Origin: Chromobacterium vaccinii
GTDB lineage: Bacteria > Pseudomonadota > Gammaproteobacteria > Burkholderiales > Chromobacteriaceae
Assembly (NCBI RefSeq): GCF_000971335.1
Contig: NZ_JZJL01000011.1
Coordinates: 1 to 64,000, forward strand
DNA length: 64,000 nt
Reading direction: 5' to 3'
A program made the translations under genes and the position numbers. The notes under the pieces were generated by a model. The model saw only the letters and a list, made by a program, of their open reading frames with translations. It was not told the DNA's origin and made no database searches. Shown here piece after piece: positions 50,733 to 59,360 of this stretch. Every line of letters begins with the position of its first letter. Position 1 is the first letter of the stretch.

Positions 50733-51746
50733 CTAATGGTAGCTCAGTTCGTCCGTCGTCTTGCCATGGAAGATGCGGTAGACGAAGGCGGTGTAGGCGG
50801 CTATCGCCGGCAGCACGACGATGGCGACCACCAGTATCGCCCATAGCGCCTCGGCATCGCTCGCGGCCTGCCAGATCGATAGATGTTCAATCACGATGTC
50901 GGGGAAGATGCTGTAGGCCAAGCCCCAGGACGCTAGCAGCACGATGGCCACGCATAACGCAAACGGCGTCCAGCAATAGCGGTCGTCGCCGAGCGCTTGG
51001 CGCTTGGCCAGTTTCGGCAGCAGCCACCACAGCAGGGCGGATAACAGGCTGGCCGTCAGCGGCAGCGGAATCAGCAGCAGGAAATGCGGCAGGACAAACC
51101 ATTTGGCGGCGATGGACGGGCTGGCTAACGGGGTGGCAATCGATACCAGCGCGGCCGCCAGGCTGGTTGCCAGCAGCGCGCGTCCGGCCCAGCCGTAGGC
51201 GCGCGCCTGCAATGGGCCGCTTGTTTTCAGTATCAGCCAGCAGGCGCCTAGCAGGGCGTATCCGGCGCATAAGCCGGCGGCGCAGAGCCAGGCAAAGGTC
51301 CAGGCGCCCCAGCCGTTGGCGAAGCCGGTCAGGTAGCGGCCCAGCATCAGGCCCTGCATGGCTGATGCCATCAAGGCGCCGGCGAAGAAGGCGGCATCCC
51401 ACCAGGCCTTGTGCCCATCGGGCGCCTTGGCCCGGAAGTCGAAGGCGACGCCGCGAATGATCAGCCCGCCCAGCATCAGGGCCAGCGGCTGATACAGCTC
51501 GTAAGACACCAATGAGTTCGCCGCGGGGAAGGCCGAAAGCAGCAGGCCGATGCCCAGTACCAGCCACGTTTCGTTGGCATCCCAGAAGGGGCCGATGGTG
51601 GCGATCATGCGGTTTTTGTCGGCGCGCTCCACGCTGGGCAGGAGCAGGCCTATGCCAAGGTCGTAGCCGTCCAGGATGACGTAAATGATCATCACCAGGA
51701 CGAGCAGGCCGGCGAAGATGATGGGAAGCCAGTAATCTAGCGGCAT
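50733..51746 (-). CDS. cioB: Cyanide-insensitive bd-type quinol oxidase subunit II
   Basis: 337 aa membrane subunit with about eight to nine helices. The N-terminus MPLDYWLPIIFAGLLVLVMIIYVILDGYDLGIG and PFWDANETWLVLG are CydB hallmarks; the short length matches CioB better than E. coli CydB. The start at 51746 follows CAGGAGAAGTTCGC and overlaps cioA by ten bases. No cydX-like gene follows. Confidence 0.93.
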   Translation of the reverse strand: MPLDYWLPIIFAGLLVLVMIIYVILDGYDLGIGLLLPSVERADKNRMIATIGPFWDANETWLVLGIGLLLSAFPAANSLVSYELYQPLALMLGGLIIRGVAFDFRAKAPDGHKAWWDAAFFAGALMASAMQGLMLGRYLTGFANGWGAWTFAWLCAAGLCAGYALLGACWLILKTSGPLQARAYGWAGRALLATSLAAALVSIATPLASPSIAAKWFVLPHFLLLIPLPLTASLLSALLWWLLPKLAKRQALGDDRYCWTPFALCVAIVLLASWGLAYSIFPDIVIEHLSIWQAASDAEALWAILVVAIVVLPAIAAYTAFVYRIFHGKTTDELSYH

Positions 51747-53089
51747 GCGAACTTCTCCTGTTTTTCTTGGAGCCGCGGCGAGCCTGTCGGACAGGCCGCC
51801 TTCTTGGCCATGTGAAACAAGCCTGCCACGTAGGCGGCGATCAGCGCGGCATACAGCGCCAGATACATGGTCAGGCTGGACATGAGCATGGCTGGCGTGG
51901 CGCCGCCAGCGGCTTCTGCTGTGGTGAGCACCCCATTGACCAGCCAGGGTTGGCGGCCGATTTCGGAGACATACCAACCGGCCAGGGTGGCGATCCAGCC
52001 GGAGAAGGTCATCAAGGTCAATATGCGAAGCGTTGCACTCGACAGCGTGCCGCGCTTTCTCAACTGCCAGGCGGCCAGCCAGGACGTGAGAAACATCAGG
52101 GTGCCGACGCCCACCATGGCGCGAAAGCTCCAGAACACTTTTGCCACCGGCGGATGCTGGGCAAACTCGTTAATCCCCTTGATTTCGCCGGTGGTCTCGT
52201 GGGTCAGGATCAAGCTGGCCAGGCCGGGAATGCCCAGCGCATGGTCGTTGCTGTGCGTGTCTTCGTCAGGCAGGGCGAATACCAGCAGCGGGGCGGATCG
52301 CTCGGTGCGCCAGACGCCCTCCATCGCCGCCAGTTTGGCCGGTTGCACTTCGCGGGTTTTCAGGCCGTGCAAGTCTCCCGCCACAAACTGCAGCGGAATC
52401 AGCAGGGCGGCGGCGTAGACGCCGGTTTTCAGCGCCAGCCGGTTGCCTTCGCTGGCGTCGCCGTTCAGTCGGCGATAGGCCGACAGGCCAGCCAGCAGAA
52501 ACGCCTCGGTGAGGCCGGACGCGATGAGCATGTGCGCGAAGCGGTATGGCGCAGAGGGGTTGAAGATCACATCGAACCAGCTGGCCACCACGGCATGGCC
52601 ATTGACCATCTTGAAACCCGCCGGCGTCTGCATCCAGGAGTTCAGCGTCAGAATCCAGAACGTGGACAGCGTATTGCCGAACGCCACCAACAGGGTGGCT
52701 AGGGTATGGGCTCGTTCGGACAGCCGCGAGCGCCCGAACAGCATAACGCCGAGAAACGTGGCTTCCAGGAAGAAGGCGGTGAGGATCTCGTAGGACAGCA
52801 AGGGTCCGGCAACATTGCCGACCACTCGCATGAAACCAGGCCAGTTGGTGCCAAACTGGAAGCTCATGGTGGCGCCGCTCACCACGCCCAGCGCGAACGA
52901 TAGCGCGAATACCTTGATCCAGAAGGCGTAGGCGTCCATCCAGCCCTGACGGCCGGTTTGGGTATAGCGCAGCTTGAAGAACAGCAGCAGCCAGCCCAGC
53001 GCGACATTGATGCTGGGAAAGAGAATATGGAAGCTGATATTGGCGCCGAATTGCAGGCGCGCCAGTGTCAGCGCATCGAATCCGTTCAT
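51737..53089 (-). CDS. cioA: Cyanide-insensitive bd-type quinol oxidase subunit I
   Basis: 450 aa. Haem-bearing subunit reducing O2 with quinol. His21 in GANISFHILFPSINVALG is the haem b595 ligand region, and GRQPWLVNGVLTT and SAPLLVFALPDEDTHSN are seen. It lacks the long Q-loop insert of E. coli CydA, which marks the CIO subgroup. Chromobacterium makes hydrogen cyanide, so a cyanide-tolerant oxidase would fit. Start 53089 follows GGGAGAACCC. A terminator separates it from the Hvf operon. Confidence 0.93.
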   Translation of the reverse strand: MNGFDALTLARLQFGANISFHILFPSINVALGWLLLFFKLRYTQTGRQGWMDAYAFWIKVFALSFALGVVSGATMSFQFGTNWPGFMRVVGNVAGPLLSYEILTAFFLEATFLGVMLFGRSRLSERAHTLATLLVAFGNTLSTFWILTLNSWMQTPAGFKMVNGHAVVASWFDVIFNPSAPYRFAHMLIASGLTEAFLLAGLSAYRRLNGDASEGNRLALKTGVYAAALLIPLQFVAGDLHGLKTREVQPAKLAAMEGVWRTERSAPLLVFALPDEDTHSNDHALGIPGLASLILTHETTGEIKGINEFAQHPPVAKVFWSFRAMVGVGTLMFLTSWLAAWQLRKRGTLSSATLRILTLMTFSGWIATLAGWYVSEIGRQPWLVNGVLTTAEAAGGATPAMLMSSLTMYLALYAALIAAYVAGLFHMAKKAACPTGSPRLQEKQEKFACR

Positions 53090-53142
53090 GGGTTCTCCCG
53101 GGGCGTCGGCGTCATGAGGTGAAGTCCCATGCGCGCGGACGC

Positions 53143-53182
53143 AAAAATGGCCGGACCCGCCGCAGTGAGCGGTTCCGGCCAT
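53143..53182 (-). terminator. Terminator between the hvf operon and cioA
   Basis: ATGGCCGGA and TCCGGCCAT pair across an interior loop; on the minus strand TTTTTGC follows. It ends the hvf transcript, so cioAB needs its own promoter in the 54 bases before its start or read-through. Confidence 0.85.
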
Positions 53183-53217
53183 CGTGTTGCGATTTATGGT
53201 GGAGGCGTCGAGGGCGC

Positions 53218-53802
53218 TTACTTGGCGAAGTGCCGGCGCAGCCAGTAGTCGGCGCTGATGTAGCGTCCGCCGCCGTAGAAGAACAGCACCAGCAGCATGA
53301 TGAAGTAGGTGGCGGCGAACTCGATGCCGTTATTCAGGATCACCGGGTCGCCCAGTTCGGTGATGTAGTTGTATCGGCCTGGGAAGTTCTCGGCCAGCCA
53401 GGACAGAAATCCGGCCAGGCGCTGGCTGGATTCCATGCTTTTGTCGGCGATGGCCAGCCAGCCGCGCGGCAAGTGCACCATGGCGCTGGCGGCGCTCATC
53501 AGCACCATCATCGGGATGGCCATGACGCGGGTGAACAAGCCTAGCGCGATGCATAGCAGCCCCAATACCTCGGTAGCCGCCGCCAGGAAGGCAAACGCCA
53601 CCGGAAACGGCAGGCCAAGGCCGCCCTCGCTGGCCGGCGCGCCGAACCAGGCGACCGCTGCGCTGAACCCGACAACCTTCGAATGGGCGCCGACATAGAT
53701 CACCGGCAGCAGGTAGAGGCGGATGCCCAGCAGGGCGATGAAGTCATATTGTTTGCAGGCGGCAACCGCCCGGTCGAATCCGTTCATTATTTTGGCAATC
53801 AT
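53218..53802 (-). CDS. hvfD: DoxX-family membrane protein (HvfD-like)
   Basis: 194 aa with four hydrophobic helices and the DoxX pattern (VGFSAAVAWFG, ATEVLGLLCIALGLFTR). In hvfABCD/bufferin operons DoxX proteins are the fourth member, thought to act at the membrane in export or metal handling. The start at 53802 is chosen since AGGAG lies seven bases before it; the ATG at 53808 is too close to that site. It overlaps the hvfC end. Confidence 0.85.
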   Translation of the reverse strand: MIAKIMNGFDRAVAACKQYDFIALLGIRLYLLPVIYVGAHSKVVGFSAAVAWFGAPASEGGLGLPFPVAFAFLAAATEVLGLLCIALGLFTRVMAIPMMVLMSAASAMVHLPRGWLAIADKSMESSQRLAGFLSWLAENFPGRYNYITELGDPVILNNGIEFAATYFIMLLVLFFYGGGRYISADYWLRRHFAK

Positions 53803-53804
53803 TT

Positions 53805-54518
53805 TCATACTCCTTGTGTCGCGGCCGGGCGGCGCGGTCCTCCGTTCATGGATGCCATGCTCGGCTGGCGTGTTTGGACCAGTCCGGTAGCGATGGCGTC
53901 AAGCAACCATTGGCGCAGCGGCGCCGCGTCCGCCATCGCGCAGGCGGCTTTCAGCGACGCGTAACCGCGCGGCGTCTCCAGCCCGGCTAACACATGGCGG
54001 TCGAAACGGTTCAAAGGTTTTTGGCGCACCTGGTGGCGGGCATCGCGGAAAATGGCGAATGCGCCTGACAGGCCCGCCGCTTTCAGATCCAGCTCGATGC
54101 AGGTCAGCGTGGGATTGAGCGACAGGACGGCATCGTCGAGCGGCTCCCCGCTTGGCGGCTCGACCACGGCTGGGTCGATCTCCGCTTTCAGCAGCACCCA
54201 CTCGTACTCCAGGCATTGCCGCAGCGCGGCGGGCGCAGTGGGTTGCATGAAAACCAGAAACTCGGTGGCGATGTGGTGGAATTCCGGCGCGCTGGCCGAG
54301 TGGTGAGCCAGAAAGTCATCTACCTGCCGGCGCAGGGTGGCGGCGTCGACCTGGCTGACGTACAGCGGAAATACGTGCTTCACCACCTCCTCGATATTGC
54401 TGCGCAGGAAATCCCGGTACAGCTTGATGGCCGGTGTGATCTCGCCGGCATCGGTTTGGGGCGCGCGCAGCAGTCGGTTGAAGCGCCGGCCCGCCTCCAG
54501 CGTTGAATGGGCGTTCAT
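53805..54518 (-). CDS. hvfC: HvfC-like partner protein (DUF2063)
   Basis: 237 aa. The N-terminal DUF2063 region (FNRLLRAPQ, IKLYRDFLRSNIEEVVKHVFPLYVSQV) matches HvfC/BufC partners. HvfC binds the precursor peptide and brings it to the oxidase HvfB. It begins 16 bases after hvfB, and its stop overlaps the DoxX gene. Strand, order and spacing match the known hvfABCD arrangement. Confidence 0.88.
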   Translation of the reverse strand: MNAHSTLEAGRRFNRLLRAPQTDAGEITPAIKLYRDFLRSNIEEVVKHVFPLYVSQVDAATLRRQVDDFLAHHSASAPEFHHIATEFLVFMQPTAPAALRQCLEYEWVLLKAEIDPAVVEPPSGEPLDDAVLSLNPTLTCIELDLKAAGLSGAFAIFRDARHQVRQKPLNRFDRHVLAGLETPRGYASLKAACAMADAAPLRQWLLDAIATGLVQTRQPSMASMNGGPRRPAATQGV

Positions 54519-54534
54519 GACATATCCTTTCTGC

Positions 54535-55374
54535 TCAGGCGGCCTGAGGCGCAGGCTGGCCTATCCATTTGCGCAGCCCGATCGCTTCGTCTCGCAGCTC
54601 AGGCCAGCCTGGAATGTGGTTGTCCCGTTCCAGCACCAGTGGCCGCGGGCCGTGCAGGGCTACAGTCTGTCGCGCCAGTTCAAGCACCTCGCCGCATACC
54701 GCGGCGCCGTGGGTATCGATCAGCACGCCATCGTCGCCGCGCCAGTGGCCGGCGATATGGAAGTAGCGGATGGCCGGCGACGGCAGGCTGGCGATAAAGC
54801 CTTGCGGGTCGTAGCCATGATTGGCGGCGTTGACGTAGACATTGTTGATGTCCAGCAGCATCTGGCAGCCGCTTTGCTCGAGGACGCGGCGGATGAAAAC
54901 GGCCTCGTCCATTTGGCCGGCATGGCAGTGGTAGTAGCTGATGTTTTCCAGCACCAGCGGCCGCTGCAGAATGTCCTGCGCCTGTTTGATCTTGGCCGCG
55001 ATCCGCTCCGCCATTTCCTTGCAGCGCGGTATGGGCAGCAGATCGTACAAATAGCCCTGCCGGTCGCGGGAGTAGCTCAGGTGGTCGCTGTAGATGTCTA
55101 TCCGGTAACGATCGAGAAAGCGCTTCACCCGCGCCAGGAAGTCCGTATCCAGCGGCAGCGTGTCGCCTATCGACAGGCTGAGGCCATGGGCGACCAGCGG
55201 GTACTTTTCCGATAGCCGCTCAAGCTGCTCGCGTTTGCGGCCGCCGACGTCCAGCCAGTTTTCCACCGTCAGTTCCAGAAAGTCGATGCCAGGCTGCGGA
55301 TCTTGATCGGCCAGCCATTGCGCGTGCTCGGCGCGCAGCCCGACGCCGATGGCTGTGGGGCTTATTGACCGCAT
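54535..55374 (-). CDS. hvfB: MNIO-family oxidase (DUF692), HvfB-like
   Basis: 279 aa. TIM-barrel multinuclear non-haem iron oxidase that modifies Cys residues in ribosomal peptides. Characteristic runs include DFLELTVENWLDVGG, VAHGLSLSIGDT, LVLENISYYH, LLDINNVYVNAANHGYD and HIAGHWRGDDGVLIDTHG, which carry the metal-binding Glu, Asp, Asn and His. The start at 55374 has a GGAGG site and overlaps the end of hvfA by 13 bases, so the enzyme and substrate are coupled. Product chemistry (oxazolone/thioamide) is inferred from homologues. Confidence 0.92.
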   Translation of the reverse strand: MRSISPTAIGVGLRAEHAQWLADQDPQPGIDFLELTVENWLDVGGRKREQLERLSEKYPLVAHGLSLSIGDTLPLDTDFLARVKRFLDRYRIDIYSDHLSYSRDRQGYLYDLLPIPRCKEMAERIAAKIKQAQDILQRPLVLENISYYHCHAGQMDEAVFIRRVLEQSGCQMLLDINNVYVNAANHGYDPQGFIASLPSPAIRYFHIAGHWRGDDGVLIDTHGAAVCGEVLELARQTVALHGPRPLVLERDNHIPGWPELRDEAIGLRKWIGQPAPQAA

Positions 55375-55658
55375 ACCCCCTCCACCATCTTGCAGCGGGG
55401 CGGAACAGGTTGTATGCCTTGTCCGGTCTTGCCGCATTTGCCATCGCGGGCGCGTACCAGCTGGTCTTGCGGGTCGTGCTGGATGTCGGCCTTCTCGTAC
55501 ATTTTCACCGTGCCGCATTTGCCGCTGGCGCATTTGCCGCCGTTGCCGCTTTCGCTTTGCACCGTTTTTGCGGGCTGAGAAGGCTCGGCCAGCACAGGTT
55601 CGGCGTTCAGGCCGATCAGCGATGTCATGGCAATGGAAAGAATGATCTGGTTTTTCAT
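55362..55658 (-). CDS. hvfA: HvfA-like precursor peptide (copper-binding RiPP)
   Basis: 98 aa. Signal peptide (residues 1-24, cleaved around PVLA-E), then five Cys at 43, 48, 75, 89 and 96. The first three lie in GKCASGKCG and DGKCGK, variants of the EGKCG motif that HvfB-type enzymes convert into copper-chelating groups. The last is a degenerate VEGVCGQ. The ATG at 55658 follows GTGAGGCC; earlier in-frame starts lack a site. Probably secreted as a copper buffer. Modification is inferred from family knowledge. Confidence 0.85.
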   Translation of the reverse strand: MKNQIILSIAMTSLIGLNAEPVLAEPSQPAKTVQSESGNGGKCASGKCGTVKMYEKADIQHDPQDQLVRARDGKCGKTGQGIQPVPPRCKMVEGVCGQ

Positions 55659-55690
55659 ATTGGCCTCACGGAATTCAGGTTTTTTGGAAG

Positions 55691-56617
55691 TCAGCGCACT
55701 GGGAAGCACGACAGGTCGCGGCTGGCGTATATCGGGCCGGAGTAGAGTTTCCGAATGATCCGGATGGATTGATCCTTCACCCGCAGGCTTTTGCCCATGA
55801 AGTGGTTCAGCACCAGCTGTTTGGGTTTTACCGCTGCGGCGATGCGGCCGATGGCGGACGGTTTGGCGTGCAGGAAAGCTGAGGCCGGGTCGGCCTGTTC
55901 GTCGATGGCCAGCGGCATCACCAGGATGTCAGCGTTTTTGGCGAATTCGAGGAAGTTGGGATTGTTGCCGTTCTGATCGGCGGAGATCACGATGCGGCCG
56001 TCGGGCGTATCGATGCGATACGCGAGCGCCGGCACCTTGCCGTGAGGAATGCCAAGCGCGCTGATGGTAATGCCGTCTTTGTCGTATACCTTGGTGGGCA
56101 TTGCCTTGTCGTAATCCACATCGGCGAGTTTCACTTTCAGCGGAATGTCCCCGCTGCCGGAATAGATTCCCGACAGGTAGGCGTAGGCGCCGTTTTTGGC
56201 ATTGAACTGGGCATGCATGAAGCCGCTCAGACTGGGGAAGCCCGCGCCGCCGGTCGGGCCCGCGATATCAATCTGGTGCGGCGCGCGGAAAAAATAGCTG
56301 CCCTTCAGCAAGGCAGGCAGGTCGGTGACATGGTCGGTGTGGAAATGGGTCAGGCCGATGAAGCTGACATCCTCAAGCCGGGCGCCGGATTGGCCAAAGC
56401 GGAGGTAGGCTCCGCCGCCGGCATCGATCAGCGCCACCGGCTTGTTCTTCCACCAGATCAGCGAGGCGGATGAGGCTCTGCCATCGTCGGAAATGGGGCC
56501 GCCAGACCCCAACAGCTGTAGCGTGTAACGCTTGTTTTCACATTGGGTTGGGCTGGCGGCCGCCGCGGCGGCCGCGCAGGCCAGGCTGAGCGACGCAACG
56601 AGCATGCGGATTTTCAT
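55691..56617 (-). CDS. Secreted metallo-beta-lactamase-fold hydrolase
   Basis: 308 aa with a signal peptide (RMLVASLSLACAAAAAAAS). The Zn motif is THFHTDH, and ISADQNGNN and LNHFMGKSL follow, as in the RNase Z/arylsulfatase-like subgroup of the MBL fold. The length and periplasmic location argue for a hydrolase of small substrates, not RNA. It lies 32 bases before hvfA on the same strand, so it may be the first gene of that operon. This link is unusual; substrate unknown. Confidence 0.85.
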   Translation of the reverse strand: MKIRMLVASLSLACAAAAAAASPTQCENKRYTLQLLGSGGPISDDGRASSASLIWWKNKPVALIDAGGGAYLRFGQSGARLEDVSFIGLTHFHTDHVTDLPALLKGSYFFRAPHQIDIAGPTGGAGFPSLSGFMHAQFNAKNGAYAYLSGIYSGSGDIPLKVKLADVDYDKAMPTKVYDKDGITISALGIPHGKVPALAYRIDTPDGRIVISADQNGNNPNFLEFAKNADILVMPLAIDEQADPASAFLHAKPSAIGRIAAAVKPKQLVLNHFMGKSLRVKDQSIRIIRKLYSGPIYASRDLSCFPVR

Positions 56618-56920
56618 TTTCGTACTCCTTGGCTGGGCGCGGCGTCAGAATGGGGCATGAGGCAGCAAGTACGCTTCAAAGTACATTTTTCCTTGATTTA
56701 AGCTGAATTTTCTGCATTTTTGCTGATGATGCTGACGATTGCGCCTTGATGATGGTCAAAGCTTATCATTGATCATGTATTGATATAATTTATATATTTA
56801 ATATAAATAAGTAGTATTTCTAATATTTTGACCCATAGCCCATCGGTATCCGCGCTTGTCAGGGCTTCATGCGATTATTAATATACGTTTCATATATTTT
56901 TTGCTTACTGGAGGCGAGCC
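56618..56920. promoter_or_regulatory. AT-rich divergent promoter region
   Basis: Between the divergent MBL-fold gene and the antitoxin-like gene. It is markedly AT-rich (56690-56900) with several TATAAT-like words, and a direct-repeat-like pair AAGTACGCTTCA / AAGTACATTTTT near 56670-56690 that could be a regulator site. No gene seen. Confidence 0.4.
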
Positions 56921-57145
56921 ATGGGCATCGTCAAAATTTCCGAGCAGATGCATGACAATCTGCGTACCGCCAGCGAGGCGCTGAGCCGCTCCATCAATTC
57001 CCAGGCCGAGCACTGGCTGCGCATCGGCATGCTGGCCGAGCTGAATCCGGATCTGCGCTACCGCGAGATCTGCCAGTTGCTGCTGCAGGCGGGACAAGAT
57101 GGCTGCGGCCTGGATTTGCGCCGACAGGCGGAGGCGGCGCGATGA
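56921..57145 (+). CDS. ParD-like antitoxin protein
   Basis: 74 aa. The N-terminal ISEQMHDNLRTASEALSRSINSQAEHWLRIGMLAE matches the ribbon-helix-helix ParD-like family. No ParE/RelE toxin follows; instead the stop codon overlaps map by four bases. The position suggests it binds DNA and may control the aminopeptidase gene rather than a toxin. Preceded by GGAGGCGAGCC. Confidence 0.75.
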   Translation: MGIVKISEQMHDNLRTASEALSRSINSQAEHWLRIGMLAELNPDLRYREICQLLLQAGQDGCGLDLRRQAEAAR

Positions 57146-57933
57146 GCAAGGTGACGATCAAATCCCCGGCCGAAGTGGCCAAGGCGCGCGAAGCCGGCAA
57201 GCTGGTGGCGGAGCTGCTGGCGATGATAGGCGAGCACGTGAAGCCCGGCGTCAGCACCGAGGAGCTGGACGCGCGCTGCCACGAATACATCGTCAAGGTG
57301 CAGAAAGCCAAGCCGGCCAATGTCGGCTATTACGGCTATCCCAAGACCATCTGCTCATCGGTCAATCAGGTGGTGTGCCACGGCATTCCGTCGGAGAAGC
57401 AGATTCTGCGCGACGGCGACATCGTCAATATCGACGTGGCGGTGATCAAGAATGGTTGGCATGGCGACAGCAGCCGGATGTATTTCGTCGGCGCGCCATC
57501 GCCCGAGGCGAAGCGCTTGGTGGACGTCTGCTATGACGCCACTCGCGCCGGCATCCGCGCGGTGCGGCCAGGCGCCACGCTGGGCGACGTCGGCCATGCG
57601 ATCCAGACTCTCACCGAGGCGGCAGGCTTCAGCGTGGTGCGCGAGTATTGCGGCCACGGCATAGGCAAGGTCTACCACGAAGAGCCCGAGGTGCTGCACT
57701 ACGGCAGGCCCGGGGCGGGACTGAAACTGAGGCCGGGGATGGTGTTCACCATCGAGCCGATGATCAACGCCGGCAAGGCCGGCACCCGCCAATTGGGCGA
57801 CGGCTGGACCGTGGTGACGCAGGACGGGTCCTGGTCGGCGCAGTGGGAGCACATGGTGGCGGTGACCGACCACGGCTTCGAAGTGCTGACGCCGTGGCCG
57901 GACGGCCTGGGCGATTATCCGGCGATAGCCTGA
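57142..57933 (+). CDS. map: Type I methionine aminopeptidase
   Basis: 263 aa. Removes N-terminal Met. The pita-bread metal ligands are in place: DIVNIDVAVIKNGWHGDSSRMY, GHGIGKVYHEEP (His), TIEPMIN (Glu) and WEHMVAVTD (Glu). It lies directly after the antitoxin-like gene and is isolated from ribosomal genes, so it is probably a second Map copy. Confidence 0.94.
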   Translation: MSKVTIKSPAEVAKAREAGKLVAELLAMIGEHVKPGVSTEELDARCHEYIVKVQKAKPANVGYYGYPKTICSSVNQVVCHGIPSEKQILRDGDIVNIDVAVIKNGWHGDSSRMYFVGAPSPEAKRLVDVCYDATRAGIRAVRPGATLGDVGHAIQTLTEAAGFSVVREYCGHGIGKVYHEEPEVLHYGRPGAGLKLRPGMVFTIEPMINAGKAGTRQLGDGWTVVTQDGSWSAQWEHMVAVTDHGFEVLTPWPDGLGDYPAIA

Positions 57934-57936
57934 TCC

Positions 57937-58629
57937 ATGGCGCGCTCGGAACGCTTGCTGGAATTGCTGCAGTTGCTGCGCCGCCATCGCCGGCCGGTGA
58001 CGGCTCAGACGCTGGCCGAAGAGCTGGGCATCAGCGTGCGCACCGTTTACCGGGATATCGCCAGCCTGCAGCTGCAGGGCGCGGATATCGCCGGCGAGCC
58101 GGGAATCGGCTATCTGCTGCGCCCGGGCTTCCTGCTGCCGCCTCTGATGTTCGCCGAAGAAGAGATCGAGGCGCTGGTGCTGGGCATGCGCTGGGTGGAG
58201 AAGCGGGCCGACTCCCGGCTTGCCCGCGCCGCCGGCAATGCGCTGGCCAAGGTGGCGGCCGTGTTGCCCGACGATCTGAGGTGGCGGCTGGAGGATGAGA
58301 CGCTGCTGGTGGGCCCGGCCGCGGCGCCGGCCATCGAGGTGGACATGGCCGCGCTGCGCGACGCCATCCGCCGCCAGTGCAAGCTGGAACTACGGTATCG
58401 GGACGCTGACGGCGGCGACAGCCGGCGGGTGGTGTGGCCATTCGCGCTAGGCTTTTTCGAGAAGACGCAGGTGCTGGCCGCCTGGTGCGAACTGCGCCAG
58501 GACTTCCGCCATTTCCGCTGCGACAGGATACGGCAGTGCGACAGCCTGGACCAACGCTATCCGCGCCGCCGCCAGGTTTTGCTGAAGGAGTGGCGGCTCC
58601 AGCTGGGCATCGCCGTCGACGCGTCTTGA
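57937..58629 (+). CDS. YafY/WYL-type transcriptional regulator
   Basis: 230 aa. The N-terminal helix-turn-helix is TAQTLAEELGISVRTVYRDIASLQ (DeoR-like) and the remainder holds the WYL-like ligand region with a basic C-terminus (KTQVLAAWCELRQDFRHFRCDRI). Such proteins sense nucleic-acid-derived ligands and often sit near defence or stress genes. The start comes three bases after the map stop. Target unknown. Confidence 0.9.
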   Translation: MARSERLLELLQLLRRHRRPVTAQTLAEELGISVRTVYRDIASLQLQGADIAGEPGIGYLLRPGFLLPPLMFAEEEIEALVLGMRWVEKRADSRLARAAGNALAKVAAVLPDDLRWRLEDETLLVGPAAAPAIEVDMAALRDAIRRQCKLELRYRDADGGDSRRVVWPFALGFFEKTQVLAAWCELRQDFRHFRCDRIRQCDSLDQRYPRRRQVLLKEWRLQLGIAVDAS

Positions 58630-58639
58630 CCCCAGGCGC

Positions 58640-59209
58640 TCAGCGTCGGCGGTGCTCGGCCGCGTGCTGAGCCAGATAGGCGTCCAGGTCGGCTCCGCCG
58701 ATGTCCAGGGCCGCCAGGATCTCCGCCATGAAGCTCACCGGGGCGGTGCCCGGCGCGGTGACGACGCCCTGATCTCCGACGGCATGGGGCACATCCTGGT
58801 AGAGGCTGGCGCCGGCATAGCCGGGCAGCGCCAGGTTCGCCGCAGAATTGGAAGTGTGGCGCACGCGGCTCAGCACGCCGGCCTGTGCCAAGACGCGGGT
58901 GCCGTCGCAAATCCCCGCGACGACGGCGCCGCCGGCCCAGGCGGCGGCAACCAGGCCGGCGATGTCCGGCGCCTGCGGGGTTTGCCAGATGGTGCCGCCG
59001 CAAACGATCAGCAGGTCCAGCCGCTCAAGCTGGATGGTCTCCACCGCCAGATGGGGCGTGACCATCAGGCCGCTGGAGGAAATGACGGGCTTGCCGCCGG
59101 GCGCGGCGAAGCTGATGTCGAAGCCGTAATAGCCGCGGGCTGAGGAGTTGATCAGCGCGGTTTCCCAGTCGGAAAAATTTTCTGTGATGATGGTGATGGC
59201 GCGTTTCAT
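58640..59209 (-). CDS. DJ-1/PfpI-family protein
   Basis: 189 aa. Glutamine-amidotransferase-like fold; the nucleophile Cys is in VVAGICDGTRVLA, with the acidic residue near the start (Glu10) typical of DJ-1. Such proteins act as glyoxalases, chaperones or hydrolases; which is not clear here. Convergent with the YafY-type gene. Confidence 0.9.
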   Translation of the reverse strand: MKRAITIITENFSDWETALINSSARGYYGFDISFAAPGGKPVISSSGLMVTPHLAVETIQLERLDLLIVCGGTIWQTPQAPDIAGLVAAAWAGGAVVAGICDGTRVLAQAGVLSRVRHTSNSAANLALPGYAGASLYQDVPHAVGDQGVVTAPGTAPVSFMAEILAALDIGGADLDAYLAQHAAEHRRR

Positions 59210-59360
59210 CGGATTGCCTTGGTAGGTTTGGAAACGAATCCCGGACCCGGCGGGTCTTGCGGGTTGCCCAAAGATAATCGATGCCGCTGCCAGTTCCTGT
59301 CAGTAGTCTTTTCCACCCGAGTGGCAGCCCTGGAATGGCGGCTGCGCGGGCATTCCCAGG

